NCBI GenBank assembly: GCA_034440575.1
Contig: JAOTOL010001321.1
Location: forward strand, 372,001-436,000
Origin: Imbricaverruca yamaguchii
Taxonomy: Eukaryota; Arthropoda; Thecostraca; Neoverrucidae
Length of the DNA stretch: 64,000 nucleotides
Direction: 5' to 3'
Positions within the stretch are counted from its first letter, which is position 1; every line of letters begins with the position of its first letter. Below are positions 11,063 through 22,010 of the stretch, piece by piece. The notes beneath the pieces were generated by a model that saw only the letters and a program-made list of their open reading frames with translations, had not been told where the DNA came from and did no database searches. The translations under genes and the position numbers were made by a program.

Positions 11063-12750
11063 CCACTGTTGGCGTTGTGTGATATGTTGCCACGCCGTAG
11101 ATCTGTGCAACAGGGAAATTGCTGCCAACTAGGCTGCTTGGTGGCATTTACGGATGGCGAGTTATGGGCGGGTAGCAGGTGGTGGTGGTTCCAGCGTGAC
11201 ATTCAGCTGAAGGCGGCGAAAGCTTTAGCATAAGAGCCCTTACATCGAAGTGTATGTGTACATATGCAAACTTCGAGGCATGCTCCTGTAGGCGTAAGCT
11301 CTAATTATAGGCGTAAGCTCTAGCGGTAGTACCTACTGCTATGCTTTTGCTGAACTATTTTTGTGCCATGTGAATATTGTGAAAATACTTCTTATATAGT
11401 AATTAAATATCGCTAAAGTGTTTTACTGATTCTGGGAAGGGAAAGCTCGCTGAATTAATATGAATTAATATAATATTTGTGTTTAATCCAATTTTAGCCT
11501 TGGGATGAGTGAGATCATTAGGGGAAGAGCGTACTACGTCTTCAACTGGTTTGTTTGTCGGTAGGTAAGCTTGTTTGTAAGTTAAGTTTGTAAAACTCCA
11601 AACCGGTTTCTACGTCCCGAGTGTCCCCCAAAAAATGCTCACAAGTTCATTCTACATCTACATATGCGTCGGCCATGAATTTGGTGTGAACTTCACACAC
11701 TGTGCACACAATTTTGGCAGTCGCTAATTAGGGGGGGGGGGGCAGGGCAACCGTGAAATAGTGAAAGCAACGATGAAATCAATGATGCATCAATCAATGT
11801 TGGTGCTACAACGATGAAATCAATGATGATGCTGGCCAGCAATCACAAGCTCTGGATTTAGCGCAATCTTTTCGGCATGAGATCCCAGATTTGGCTTGGA
11901 ATGGAGGACGGATGCATGCACGAAGATAAATGTAATCTGACAGCAATTACAACTTCCATATTAAGGGGTATGTGGTTGAAGTATGCTTCTGAGCAATGTG
12001 AGCGAACGACACGAAAATAGTTACGTCACGGTGGCATGGCCGTTCTGTACCCCTCTCCGATCTGCATCAGACTTTGTAGAGCACCACGCTGTGAAGGTGT
12101 AGGTGTATTATTGGTGTACAGGCGTGTGGCGGCATGACTTGACCCGGCCGGACACCAGACCGTCGTTCGCCCAGGCAGGGGCCGAGGAGCTGATTCCCAC
12201 CGACGCAGAACCTCAGCAACTATGGCACGCACGCAAACAATAAAATAGCGTCGGAAAACCCATGCTACTTCCCAAATAACGCACATCGTTTTTTTTATTT
12301 GTGGGAATAATGACGTCTTGACAGGTACTTTGGACTACGGGTACGGGTACGGCTGTCGTCATAGCTTAGGTCATGGGGTGGTTCAGTTTTTGTCAAGTGG
12401 AAAATTGAGGAGTAGGTTCAAATCAGAAGAAAAAGGCGCACCGAACTGATACATCGGAAAACAAATCGGACTTCACATTTTAGAAGGTCGTTGCTCTCAA
12501 CATTTTAATACTCTTTAGATCCATGTCTGATAAATGTATGGTTTGGCAGATCGCCCCTAGAAATTGTACCGAGCTTAAGTTCTGATATTGGAAAGTTCAT
12601 GGTTTGGTTAACATTTGTAGTCGTGCCCCTAAAAGGCAAGCAATGGTAAAAAGGAAAAAATCGAAAATCCGCGATGGCAATTTTGGTATTTTTTTTAGGT
12701 GAGCTATCCCGTGGGACATTGCTGTTAATATTTGTATTTCGGATTGTGCC

Positions 12751-13645
12751 AGACAGACAGACAGAGAGACAGACTTTATTGGGGTCATCCACAATTGACT
12801 CGTGGCTATTACGACATCGCGTCAAATAGATAAAACAACACAGCACAAAAGGTAAAAAAGAGGGTCAAAATCACAGAATGCAAATAAAAATAAATAAAAT
12901 ACAGCAAGTCGAGCAGTCAATCAGTCCGCACGGGCGGCACGTCAAATAGGTACTCCCGTAGGTGGCGCCCAAAGATCGTCACGGGAAGTCGTGTCAGCTC
13001 AGGTGGCAGTGAGTTGTACATGTGTGGCGCTCCGGAACAAAACGTCTCTTCCCCATCTCGGTGCGGGACCTGGGGACATGCAAGTTGTGATCTTGACGGG
13101 TGGTCCGGTCACGAATCTCCGCCATGGTGGTGAGATCGTGAGCCAGTGACTCTGGCTCACCATGAATACGCACCTTGTGTGTGAAGCGAAGGGTGTGATG
13201 ACTGGCCAGGTTCTCTGCGCTGAGCCTGCCCAGCCGCCTCAGTAGATCCGACACGTGGTCAAACTTTTTTGGCCGAAAATTACCTTTGCCGAGTAGTTTA
13301 TAATTTTTTTTAAAGCGAGATAGGTTCTTTTTGGCCCCGTTACCATACACAGAAATACAGTAGCGGATCTGCGAGAAGACCAGAGCATTGACCAGCGCGG
13401 AGATGACGGCAGGTGGAAGGTGCCCCCTCAGATGCGATAGACCACCCAGAACTCCAAAACAACGCGAGTCAATTCTGAGACGTGCGAGTCTTGGCTGAGC
13501 GAGCGATCGAAAATAAGACCGATATTTTTGCATTCCGAAATGGTGGGTAGATCGTGATCGTGAAATTTCACTGTGACATCCGGTAATTTTCAGTCCATTT
13601 GCTCGAAACCAGATGTCGAAGAAGGCCAGAACTGTTTTTATATGA
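12751..13645 (-). pseudogene. Non-LTR retrotransposon 3' end, broken reverse transcriptase
   Basis: On the minus strand, pieces in three frames match the C-terminal half of Jockey/CR1-like LINE reverse transcriptases: a FFDIWFRANGLKI stretch (about 13580-13620), an NIGLIFDRSLSQDSHV stretch, then GHLPPAVISALVNALVFSQI with RYCISVYGNG, and LLRRLGRLSAENL. After another frameshift, GAPHMYNSLPPELTRLPVTI and FGRHLREYLFD end the protein. The 3' UTR ends CAATAAAGTCTGTCTCTCTG with a (CTGT)n tail. The element is 5'-truncated and has at least two frameshifts, so it is dead. The clade is assigned from memory of the family. Confidence 0.82.
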
Positions 13646-13781
13646 GTGCCACGTTTTCCTCTTTTTTTTAGGTGGCCGCGCTTAACCGGCTTGTAGTTCG
13701 ATGACCTTTAATGAGCTGGCATCACATTAATTTTATAAATGCAAAATTGTTACAAGCAAAGTCGTGTAAGGCAGCGACACC

Positions 13782-14128
13782 CCGCCCCGGTAGCTAGCTC
13801 AGTTGGTTGGAGCGCTGGCCTGCACTGGTCTCCCCTGTAATGGCAACACAGGGTTGGAGTCGCGTCGCGCGCTCGCATTTAGCCCCCTGCCGGGGGTGTC
13901 AGTTGGAAGCTGGCCCGATAAGGCCGGGGACGAGCTACCGGGCGGCCGTGTCGGTGCATTGGCGGCACGTTAAACTTTCAGTCTAAATTCTGCCGTTGAA
14001 CTAGAGTTCATGGATGGTGGGTGGTGGGGACAGGGTTCGCGCAACAAGCCCTGCTTAGCAATAGAACCCTGGTTCCTCAAGCCACCCAAACAACAACTCG
14101 GATTATTTTGTTTTAATAAAAAAAGGGT
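13782..14128 (+). mobile_element. SINE family A, copy 2
   Basis: Same tRNA-like head (with a 4-base TAGC duplication in the A-box region), B box mutated to GGTTGGAGTC, and the same body and GAACCCTGGTTCCTCAAGCC block. It keeps a segment (GGCCGTGTCGGTGCATTGGC) missing from copy 1 and ends in an A-rich tail. Confidence 0.88.
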
Positions 14129-14424
14129 TCGGCACGCTAGCCTTTTCCGTCACAGCAGAAAAGCTTCAGGTGGTAGGGCGATCTCCACCTCCAGGCAATG
14201 CGAAGCTAAGAAAAAGACAATGATGTTCGAGAGCTATGCTGGCAAAGATCGTTCTATTTGGTGAGGAAATCCACTTCAATCAATCCAATTTCGCTCCACA
14301 TCAATTCGAACTCGTCGACCGTAGGCTCCACCAGTTTTTTGCTTCCACCTAACATCCCTGTAATCCAGACCTCATCCCGTAATGCACTCTATTTTCATAC
14401 CTCTCACTCCATTACTTGTACTTC

Positions 14425-14609
14425 GTTTGTTTGTTGGTTTATTGGGTGGTTATCGCGCATTTTATGCACCATCACGGCCAATGGCGCTGTCCACACTGTT
14501 TCCCCAGTGAGCCGCCGGATTGGGAAATGTCCCGAGTGGTGCGAATGTTGAACCCGGGACCTTTGGTACCCAGAGCTAAACACCTTAATCACTCGGCCAT
14601 TCCCGCCCC
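14425..14609 (-). mobile_element. SINE family B, copy 1
   Basis: Read on the minus strand it starts GGGGCGGGAATGGCCGAGTG, a tRNA-Leu/Ser-like A box, has a B box GGGTTCAACATTC (degraded), and ends in the family tail AACCAACAAACAAAC. The sequence beyond its head is duplicated at 15935-16020 with the second copy. Confidence 0.85.
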
Positions 14610-14970
14610 TACTTGCACTTCAATTTGCTTCAGAATTCCGATCTCCTTCTGCTACACCCCCTACACCTCAGAACACTGCCCTCTCCCACTGTTTACCATC
14701 TACACTCTGCCCTATTCCCCGTACGACCCATTTCGGAGCATACATCACACCGGCCTCCCCTACTCCAAGCGACTACAATCGAACTCCCTGCCCGCATCCC
14801 CTCCAATCGAGCCTCTGGTGCTGTCACGTCCCATTCAGAGGCGCCGACCGTCTCGATGGGCTACACTGTTAGCGTTAGCGGTCGACCGCTAATGAGGTGG
14901 CGAGGTCGTATACCGCCGCTGCCCAATACTGCCCCTTTGCAGAAGCTACTGCGCCGCCGGGCGCATTGTG

Positions 14971-15060
14971 TAGTTAGTGGTAGTCGGTGTGGGGTCGGTG
15001 GTAGTCGGTGTGGGGTCGGTGGTAGTCGTTGTGGGGTCAGTGATAGTCCCTGTTGGGTTG
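14971..15060 (+). repeat. 18-bp minisatellite
   Basis: About four to five copies of GGTAGTCGGTGTGGGGTC, the last degraded. Confidence 0.85.
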
Positions 15061-15069
15061 GGGGTAAGA

Positions 15070-15225
15070 AACTTGTCGATGTTTTAATGCACATCGCATG
15101 ACAAACATACAGACACATTTGTCGATGGTTTGATGTACACCACATGGGAAGTACAGGGACATAGTTTTCGGTGGTTTGATGTACACCACATGACAAGTAC
15201 AGGGACATACTTGTCGGTAATAGTG
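15070..15225 (+). repeat. Tandem repeat of about 55 bp, 3 copies
   Basis: Units share TTGTCGATGGTTTGATGTAC then ACCACATGACAAGTACAGGG and differ by point changes. It directly follows the 18-bp array. Confidence 0.85.
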
Positions 15226-15777
15226 ATACAGACCGCACATCAGACCATTGGTGGGCCAAGTCATGACCGGTGAGAGCCAGTTGCAATCTTCGTTGGTGGT
15301 GTCCTGCACGATGGTATAACAAGATGACGATGGGCCTGCTAACAACGACGACAGCCGGTCATCAGCTAGCGCCTCCCTTGCAAAAACCAAACACCGGAAT
15401 TGCTTATATAATTAGGAAATATCAGATTTGCATGGCATGCATGCATAATGCAGCAAGACATATATCTGCATTTACTTCTCGAATGCTAGCAGAAGTGAAG
15501 CGCTAAATTGGTCTGAAATAAAATTCAAGAATAGCAGCCAGTGATTGCAATGCCAATTTTATGTCGCATGGTGAGTTATAGTGCATTGGATTACGTGTTG
15601 TAGAGAACCGCTGCGTCACTGAATGTCCTTGCCCAACCTGCAAACACTAAGTCACCGAGGAATATGTGAAGCTGCAGAGCTGGGTTTTTGATCAGGTGAA
15701 GTTATTGCCATCCATAAGTAATTCGGCTGATCACATGGGTGCACTTCTGGATCTGGAATGGAGCTGATGCCTAGCTA

Positions 15778-15935
15778 ATCGCGCAGTTTATGCATGATCA
15801 CGGCCAATGGCGCTGTCCACAATGCTTCCCTGGTGAGTCGCCGTACTGGGATATGTCACGAGTGGTGCGAGTGTTGAACCCGGGGCCTTTGGTACCCAGA
15901 GCTAAACGCCTTAACCACTCAGCCATCCCCGTTCC
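15778..15935 (-). mobile_element. SINE family B, copy 2, inside a local duplication
   Basis: The minus strand carries GGGGATGGCTGAGTGGTTAA and a body like copy 1 but without the AACCAAC tail. The adjoining CTACTTGCACTTCAATTTGC block and about 80 further bases match the flank of copy 1 (14609-14690). The two copies therefore arose by duplication of a genomic segment, not by two insertions. Confidence 0.82.
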
Positions 15936-16254
15936 CTACTTGCACTTCAATTTGCTTCAGAATTCCGATCTCCTTCTGCAACACCCCTACACCTCAGAAC
16001 ACTTCCTACCCCACTGTGTCGTGACCTCACCACCGAGCCATGCAAAATACAATTGGATGAAGCATAGCCGAAGATAAAGCATGCTATCAGTTGACCAAAA
16101 CAGTGTACGCAGGCCGAACAAGGAGTACCCACCTGGGACCACGGATCGCATCTGCGGCCAACATCGCACAAGCCCTCCGCTTCACCGTCTATCGCTTCAT
16201 CCATCAAGACGGATCAAGAACCAGTCGGTGTAACAAGGATAAACCGCATTGAGC

Positions 16255-16340
16255 CTCTCGGCTGTCAGCCGATCCAACAGGCCCCGGGACGTGGCTACGG
16301 GCGTTCGTGTCGGAGAGTTGGCGGCATGCTAAGTTCGTTG
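16255..16340 (+). mobile_element. SINE family A fragment
   Basis: A diverged match to the body of family A: the GGCCCCGGGACGTGGCTACG and TTCGTGTCGGAGAGTTGGCG blocks align with the CCGGGGACGAGCTACCGGGC and GTGTCGGTGCATTGGCGGCA blocks. The head and tail are absent. Confidence 0.5.
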
Positions 16341-17667
16341 CTTGACTGGGACGTCAAACCATTTTCACTTGAAAATACGATGAAATGGTATCCGTCTGAA
16401 GCGATGGTCTTGACATATGATCACGAGAGATGGCGAAGCTCGAACAAGTTCACTGCGATGTAAATACGACAAAACGTCACATGCGTGACCCGATCCGACC
16501 TGACCCAGCCCGACCCGACGCGATTCGACCTGACCGGACAGTTACGCTTTGAACACTTTGATAACATTTTCTGTTGTATCGCTTTGTGGTCAAATTCCTT
16601 CACTCACAATCTAAATACCTGCTATTTTAGTTTGCGCATGTGCCGGCTATCATCCTCCCAGTACTTGCTGCGGATACTCGCAAGCTTTGTTCATGGGCAG
16701 TGCTATGGTGGAATGACCACGCCTGCTGCGGTCGGTCGCATGGATTCCACCCCCAGTCGCGTAGGGATGTTTTTAAGTTTTCAACTTTGGGAGTAGGTTG
16801 TGGCTCCTAAAATACATTAGCTCACCAACGCCGCAGTATCCTGGTTGCCTCCCTACTACAAACCGCACCACGCTGTCGGTCTTAAGACAGGGCAACTGAT
16901 TTTTCGTCCCGATTTACTTTCAGTGAACAAAAGCAGATAGTACTGGATGCAGGCCATTTGACATATCCTTATACGCACTTGATTAACTTTCTTGGACAAC
17001 AATGACGGTGTTATTTGGCAGCAAAAACTACAGAATATTGTTTTATTCCAAATATATATCGTCAATATGTTATATTTTTGATAACAATGAAGCAACCACA
17101 ACAAAATCATGACGGTTCGAAGGTGCCAATAGGGTCGTTGGATAAAAACTACCAAAGTGACGTGTGCGTTAGCAAATTATAGAAGTAGGCTGGTACGGCC
17201 AATGCTTGTCTTTATCACGCTGTGCAATGCAATACAATGTCAATGCTACATGTTATTTCCAATTGAAAAATAAGTGCCGATATTAGTCTATCTCAGTCAA
17301 GATAGTTTTACAGCAAGTCTTAAGTTACACACATCGGTTCTATCTTCTCTGCCCTTCCCTTGGTTATGCATGTCGTGCGCACTAGTATTGCATTGTCCTG
17401 ATTTTTTTCTGCTACGCATTTGATTGCTAGGCCAAATAGTGCCACCAACCTCTGACGCTGATTGGTCTCGGGTGTATGAGTATTTACTAGCATATTATTT
17501 AGGCGCTCTTTACCCCCTAACTTTTGGCTTGCCGGCCCAATCACAACAATGTTTGACATGGGGTCCCATGGGCTAATCATGCAATATATTTGAACATGAC
17601 CAATTCCTCCACGAATTGACCCCTTCCCAGTAATTTTCAGAAAAGAATGCGACGGCGTAGGTGGATG

Positions 17668-17752
17668 TGATAATTCTGCCGATTGTGGGATTCGAGCCCA
17701 AAGTTTAACGATGAAGGGTCGAACGTTCCACCGACTGAATCATCGCGACCCT
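17668..17752 (-). mobile_element. tRNA-like element, third SINE family or tRNA pseudogene
   Basis: The minus strand reads GGGTCGCGATGATTCAGTCG, an A-box-like start, and GGGCTCGAATCCCAC, a good B box, about 50 bases apart. The acceptor stem does not close well, so this is a SINE head or pseudogene, not a working tRNA gene. Confidence 0.55.
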
Positions 17753-18879
17753 CCCTCCCCCAGTATTACATGGCAGTGTGCGAACTCTCCAATCATGCAA
17801 ACGCTAGTTGCTGCGTTTTGTAAACTTACCTCAGAAAGTCAGAGAAGCCAGCAGTTTGGTCTTCCGGAGTATATTGTATTATATAGTATATTATATTATA
17901 CGCATACACCATTTTCCTGATTCTTCATTCTGTCATCGGATCGCAAGCTAACAGTTCAACTAGGCTCACTTCGCATGTGAGCAGGGACAAGCTGCGCCAT
18001 ACGTGCATAATTAGTATGTATCAACCAGGCGTGGATTGATGTGTTGTTTTTGTTTGGGGAAGGCGCATGTCTACAGGGAAGCCATTTCCCCTGATTCGCC
18101 ACTGATTTGACGGCAAAATGTCCACGATGGTGCTGGGGAGACAATGCACATGAGTGTTACGCGAAGGCGCATTTCTACCCAGTGGGCACCTTTTCCACTC
18201 AGAAGGGAGCCTTCTACAACTTCTACTAAAAATTAAAGGAACTCTAGCAACCCAAGTGCACTCTAGCATCGTGGAGGAGCGCTTTTTACGGTCAGAGTAG
18301 CATCGCGTCTCCATGGTGTAGGGGGGCGTATGCCTCTAGGCTCCCATGCTCCTGGATCCACCGATGGTAGACACCAACCTAGCTAAAGATGAAGCGGCAG
18401 GTAGGTTGGGTGGATTACCGACTGAGTATTGGTAGTATATTCGGTGAGGCTCATTTCAGTGAACTGAATGTAAAAATGTTTGATGACTGGAAATAAAACA
18501 ATGGATTGAATCCAGCTAAATCTACGCATCAATATGCTGGTGTCTACATAAGTACTGAGGGTACCTACTACTATGAGTATGACAATGTAATTGGTCACGC
18601 ATATTCTTCAGATACTTTTTCTGAAAAAAAAACAATCTAGCTTATCCAAACATATTGTATGTAAGACTGCTGCTGGAAAACAGAGAGAAATGCCTTTATT
18701 TTGCTCAGCTTCCATGTTTGCACCAAAAGTTCGGTGACTATGAACAACCAATCCAATCCGTGTCCGCATCTTCAGCGAACTATCCGATCATAGCCGTTAC
18801 CAGCACGAAACGAACATCCGCACACGGACACCCGACCGCTGTCGTGTGCTAGTTCCTGCTCACCAGGTAACCGCCCAAG

Positions 18880-19740
18880 ACCCTTCCCCCGGCCCTGTGG
18901 CCACGTGTCGACCCACTCGGAAGTGGCCGGAGCCACGCTGCCACAGCGCCCACCGCCTGCGCCCAGGGCGCGGCAGACGACATCGCGGCGGCGGCTGCCA
19001 GCGCCCGCCGTCGGCGCCCGGGGTGGCGCCCAGGGCGGCGCCCAGGGCGCGGCAGACGACATCGCGGCGGCGGCTGCCAGCGCCCGCGTCGCCGGCGCCC
19101 AGGGCGCGGCAGACGACATCGCGGCGGCGGCTGCCGGCGGCCGTCGTCGGCAGGCCGGCCCCGCTGACGAGGCGCGTGTCGCCGCCTGTTGCCGACGGTA
19201 CACTCCGAATCGCGCCGATCGCCGCGCCGCGCCGGCTCTGCGTGGCGGAAGAGCGGGGGCGTTCAGCCGTTTCTCGGCCGATCGACATGCGCGCTCAGGC
19301 GAGAAACACAAACGTCCGAGACGGCGCCTCATTATGACCCGAGCCTCACACGTGACCGGTCAGAACGCCGGCGGCGGGAGGGGGAGGGCGCAGCCGGGGG
19401 CAGCCAATCAGTCGCAAGTGCCGACGGGTGGCCGTCTCTCCGTGCGCGTCCGCTAAGCTGGCGCCGCACCCGCATCAATTTCAATCTGTTGCGGCCGAGC
19501 TGAAATATTCAGCGCCGGGGCTGTCGGCCGACGGCTGGCGCCAATTTTTTGGCGCGACCTCGGCCGCTAACGACGGCGCCGGCGACGCGCCGCGCCGACG
19601 CCGGCTGTATCGATGCCGTCGCGGGCGGGCCGGGCCGCCTCCGCCAGCCTGGCTCCGACGGCCGGCTGCCGAGGCTCGTCTCCGTGAGACGGCTCGCTGG
19701 CCGACGCGGCGCCTTCTCGGCCGATCAGCTTCAAGCTGCT
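18880..19740. other. GC- and CpG-rich block with an internal repeat
   Basis: Very rich in GCC, GGC and CGCG compared with the surrounding AT-rich intron. It contains three copies of GCGCGGCAGACGACATCGCG plus GCGGCGGCTGCC (starting near 18970, 19050 and 19105). Open frames on both strands (140-186 codons) are expected in such stop-poor sequence and show no family match. It could be an internal CpG island or promoter, but nothing in the sequence proves this. Confidence 0.6.
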
Positions 19741-19850
19741 ATTGGGTCAGCCTGTTGATCGTGGTGTTTCTGAGCCACTCGTATGGGCGGCACACACTTC
19801 TGCACAGATCACAAACACCGCACCGACATCCCAGAATCGATATCGGTTCG

Positions 19851-20292
19851 GCGGCAGTTCAGCAGGCTCCGTCGGTGCCGGTCCGGCGGCAGTTCAGCAG
19901 GCTCCGTCGGTGCCGGTCCGGCGGCAGTTCAGCAGGCTCCGTCGGTGCCGGTCCGGCGGCAGTTCAGCAGACTCAGTCGGTGCCGGTCCGGCGGCAGTTC
20001 AGCAGGCTCCGGTCAGGGCCTCGGTGCCGGTCCGGCGGAAGTTCAGCAGGCTCCGTCGGTGCCGGTCCGGCGGAAGTTCAGCAGGCTCCGTCGGTGCCGG
20101 TCCGGCGGCAGTTCAGCAGGCTCCGTCGGTGCCGGTCCGGCGGCAGTTCAGCAGGCTCCGTCGGTGCCGGTCCGGCGGCAGTTCAGCAGGCTCCGTCGGT
20201 GCCGGTCCGGCGGCAGTTCAGCAGGCTCCGTCGGTGCCGGTCCGGCGGAAGTTCAGCAGGCTCCGTCGGCGCCGGTCCGGCGGCGGTTTGGC
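19851..20292 (+). repeat. 35-bp minisatellite, about 12 copies
   Basis: The unit AGCAGGCTCCGTCGGTGCCG plus GTCCGGCGGCAGTTC repeats every 35 bases with few changes. One unit shifts the frame by two, so three units give a 35-residue peptide repeat and all three frames are open. This accounts for overlapping frames of 368, 216 and 187 codons, which I do not call genes. Confidence 0.95.
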
Positions 20293-20439
20293 GGACTCTG
20301 TCCGTCGAGTCAGCTTGTATGGCTTCGGCCGGTCTGCATTGGATAGAGCTATTTGGATGGATAGTGCGTCACGTTGTGCTCGTGACGGCTGACACTGTAC
20401 CCCCGGCCCCCAACCACCAACAGAGGAGTGGGCACGGTT

Positions 20440-20765
20440 ATTTGGTCACGGAGATCACGGAGAATCTCGGGCGTCTTTGGCACCAGCCCGGGTCGTTGTC
20501 CTCGGGGACCTCGGGTGTCTCTGGCACCATCTGAGAGTAGTGTTCTGTCGATGATCTTGGGCGCCACTGACACCAGCTCAGGATTGCGCTCCGCAATACT
20601 GATTGTGGTCAGCTCAGGACTGTGGTCCGAGACGTCCTCGGGTGTCCCTGGGACCATCTAAGAATCGTGGTTAGTCGTAGACTTCGGGCGTCTCTGGCTC
20701 ATGCTTGTGGTCAGTCGGGGAACTCCGGCGCTTCTGGCACCATCTCAAGGTCGGTCGTCGGCCGT
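20440..20765 (+). repeat. Degenerate repeat of 60-75 bp
   Basis: A recurring TCGGGTGTCTCTGGCACCAT block appears about five times with variable spacing and substitutions. Confidence 0.6.
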
Positions 20766-20977
20766 CGCTAGTGCGCCCAGATGTCGGCTCCCCAGTAGAC
20801 GCGAGTTAAATGGGTGTGAAGGCAGGAGAACGAATGCCAACGGAAGCCTGTTGGCAGCGCGTCGTCACAACAGTTGCCAGGCAACAGGTGACGTCACCGA
20901 GTGTTGTCCGCAACAAGTCGCCCTCCTGACTTCGTGACTTTGTGACTTTGTAATTGCAATGCCATTCCTATTTTCAG

Positions 20978-21060
20978 AGTCTGAAATCCCTGTTGTGGGA
21001 AACGTGTTCAGCTTCGTGGTGACCAAGTATCCGCCGGAATGGAATTGGACACTGGGAAAG
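20978..21060 (+). CDS. TMEM117: TMEM117 exon 2: loop after first membrane segment
   Basis: An acceptor CCTATTTTCAG precedes 83 bases that complete the split Glu codon from exon 1 and end at donor GTGAGA in phase 0. They encode residues 41-68, including NVFSFVVTKYPPEWNW, a strongly conserved TMEM117 loop (human has a closely similar VTKYP segment). The exon sits 20.8 kb from exon 1 and 223 bases before exon 3. It is too short for an ORF scan and was found by family motif and phase. Confidence 0.95.
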
Positions 21061-21283
21061 GTGAGAGCTGTGAAGACAAATGCGTATGTTTTGTAATCGT
21101 TCAGATACAATAGCATATCATTATGACATGTCAATAGCCTATCAATAAACAAATCATCTTCATTGAGCTGAAGGATAGAGACACAGAGACTGACGTGGCA
21201 CTGAATGGCATATCCTCCATGCGGAGTGAACGTCTAACAGAATACTTACATATTATTCAATAACTAGAGGGTGACTGTTACAG

Positions 21284-21394
21284 GTGTTGATTTGGCTGCT
21301 GGCAATTTTATGCGGCATGCTGGTGGGGAAGAACATCATACACCACATAGTTCTACGACAATGGACTCGGTTGAAAATGTTCCGGGATGAACAG
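21284..21394 (+). CDS. TMEM117: TMEM117 exon 3: second membrane segment
   Basis: The acceptor is GACTGTTACAG and the donor GTGAGC; the exon is 111 bases, phase 0 on both sides, residues 69-105. It encodes VLIWLLAILCGMLVGKN (membrane segment 2) and the conserved cytosolic RLKMFRDEQ. The next family residues, GSWM, begin exon 4. The reading frame stays open past the donor, and a second copy of the junction (GATCAACAG then GTGAGC) lies 45 bases downstream at 21439/21440, in the same frame. The first donor is chosen because DEQ-GSWM fits the family without an insertion. Confidence 0.95.
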
Positions 21395-21480
21395 GTGAGC
21401 ATAAATATCAATTCAGCCACATTGCTGCCAGATCAACAGGTGAGCATACCAACCCAGCCGCGCTGCTCCCAGAATAAATG
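21395..21480 (+). repeat. Duplicated exon 3 splice-donor junction
   Basis: The junction GATGAACAG/GTGAGCATA (21386-21403) is repeated as GATCAACAG/GTGAGCATA (21431-21448), each followed by similar CAGCC-A-TGCTGCC / CAGCCGCGCTGCTCC sequence. The 45-base spacing keeps the frame, so the second donor would add 15 residues with no stop. Confidence 0.85.
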
Positions 21481-21518
21481 CCGTACCTGTGAGCATCACA
21501 ATCTTGATGTAGCTGCGA

Positions 21519-21700
21519 GGGGCGGGAATGGCCGAGTGGTTAAGGTGTCGGGCTATGGGTACCAAATGTCCCGGGTTCGACTCTAGCGCCACTCAGGACA
21601 TTTCCCAATCCCGCGGCCCACCGGCGAAACAGTGTGGGCGGCGCCATTAGCCGTGAATGTGCATAAGGTGTGTCGTGAACCAACCAATAAACAAACAAAC
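21519..21700 (+). mobile_element. SINE family B, copy 3, with target-site duplication
   Basis: Head GGGGCGGGAATGGCCGAGTG, B box GGGTTCGACTC, body with CCGCGGCCCACCGGCGAAAC, and tail AACCAACCAATAAACAAAC. It is flanked by TGATGTAGCTGCG (21505-21517) and TGATGTAGCTACG (21701-21713), a 13-bp duplication with one mismatch. This marks retroposition into intron 3. Confidence 0.93.
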
Positions 21701-21730
21701 TGATGTAGCTACGTCACCCTGATATGCATA

Positions 21731-21731
21731 C

Positions 21732-21798
<67 letters not shown>
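21731..21798. repeat. (TA)n(TG)n microsatellite
   Basis: A run of TA dinucleotides passes into TG dinucleotides. Confidence 0.98.
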
Positions 21799-21802
<4 letters not shown>

Positions 21803-21856
21803 CATACTTACAGATCAGAATGGGAGTCGCGCATACGCGACTCATTCTCGCCTGTC

Positions 21857-22010
21857 AGCATGACCCGTCCGTTGAAGTCAGTGGCCTGTCAGTTGTGCCA
21901 GTGGTCTGTCAGCTGTGGCAGTGATGTGTCAGCTTTGTCAGCGATATGTCAGTTGTGTCAGTGACCTGATGGCTGTGTCAGTGGTCTGTTAGCTGTGTCA
22001 GTCAATCTGT
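21857..22010 (+). repeat. Tandem repeat of about 22 bp
   Basis: Seven degenerate units of the type CAGTGGTCTGTCAGCTGTGT. Confidence 0.8.

Larger units (their letters stand above)
211..20977 (+). other. TMEM117 intron 1
   Basis: A 20.8-kb GT-AG intron made largely of dispersed and tandem repeats, listed separately. Stretches 211-1120, 1904-2403, 4190-6845, 11060-12750, 16341-17667 and 17753-18879 show no gene, RNA or repeat that I can support. Position 3000-3300 shows weak periodicity of about 28 bp with a recurring ACTTTTGTCCC-like motif. Confidence 0.85.

Noticed and set aside
10650..11233. Three frames of 140-160 codons rich in His and Cys (THCYCC)
   Set aside because: Frames of the 43-bp minisatellite; the His/Cys pattern is not a zinc-finger spacing.
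18772..19456. Frames of 140-186 codons on both strands
   Set aside because: GC-rich, stop-poor sequence with internal repeats; no homologue and no splice-consistent partner exon.
19428..20534. 368-codon open frame
   Set aside because: It is produced by the 35-bp tandem repeat, which leaves all three frames open; no domain and no start context.
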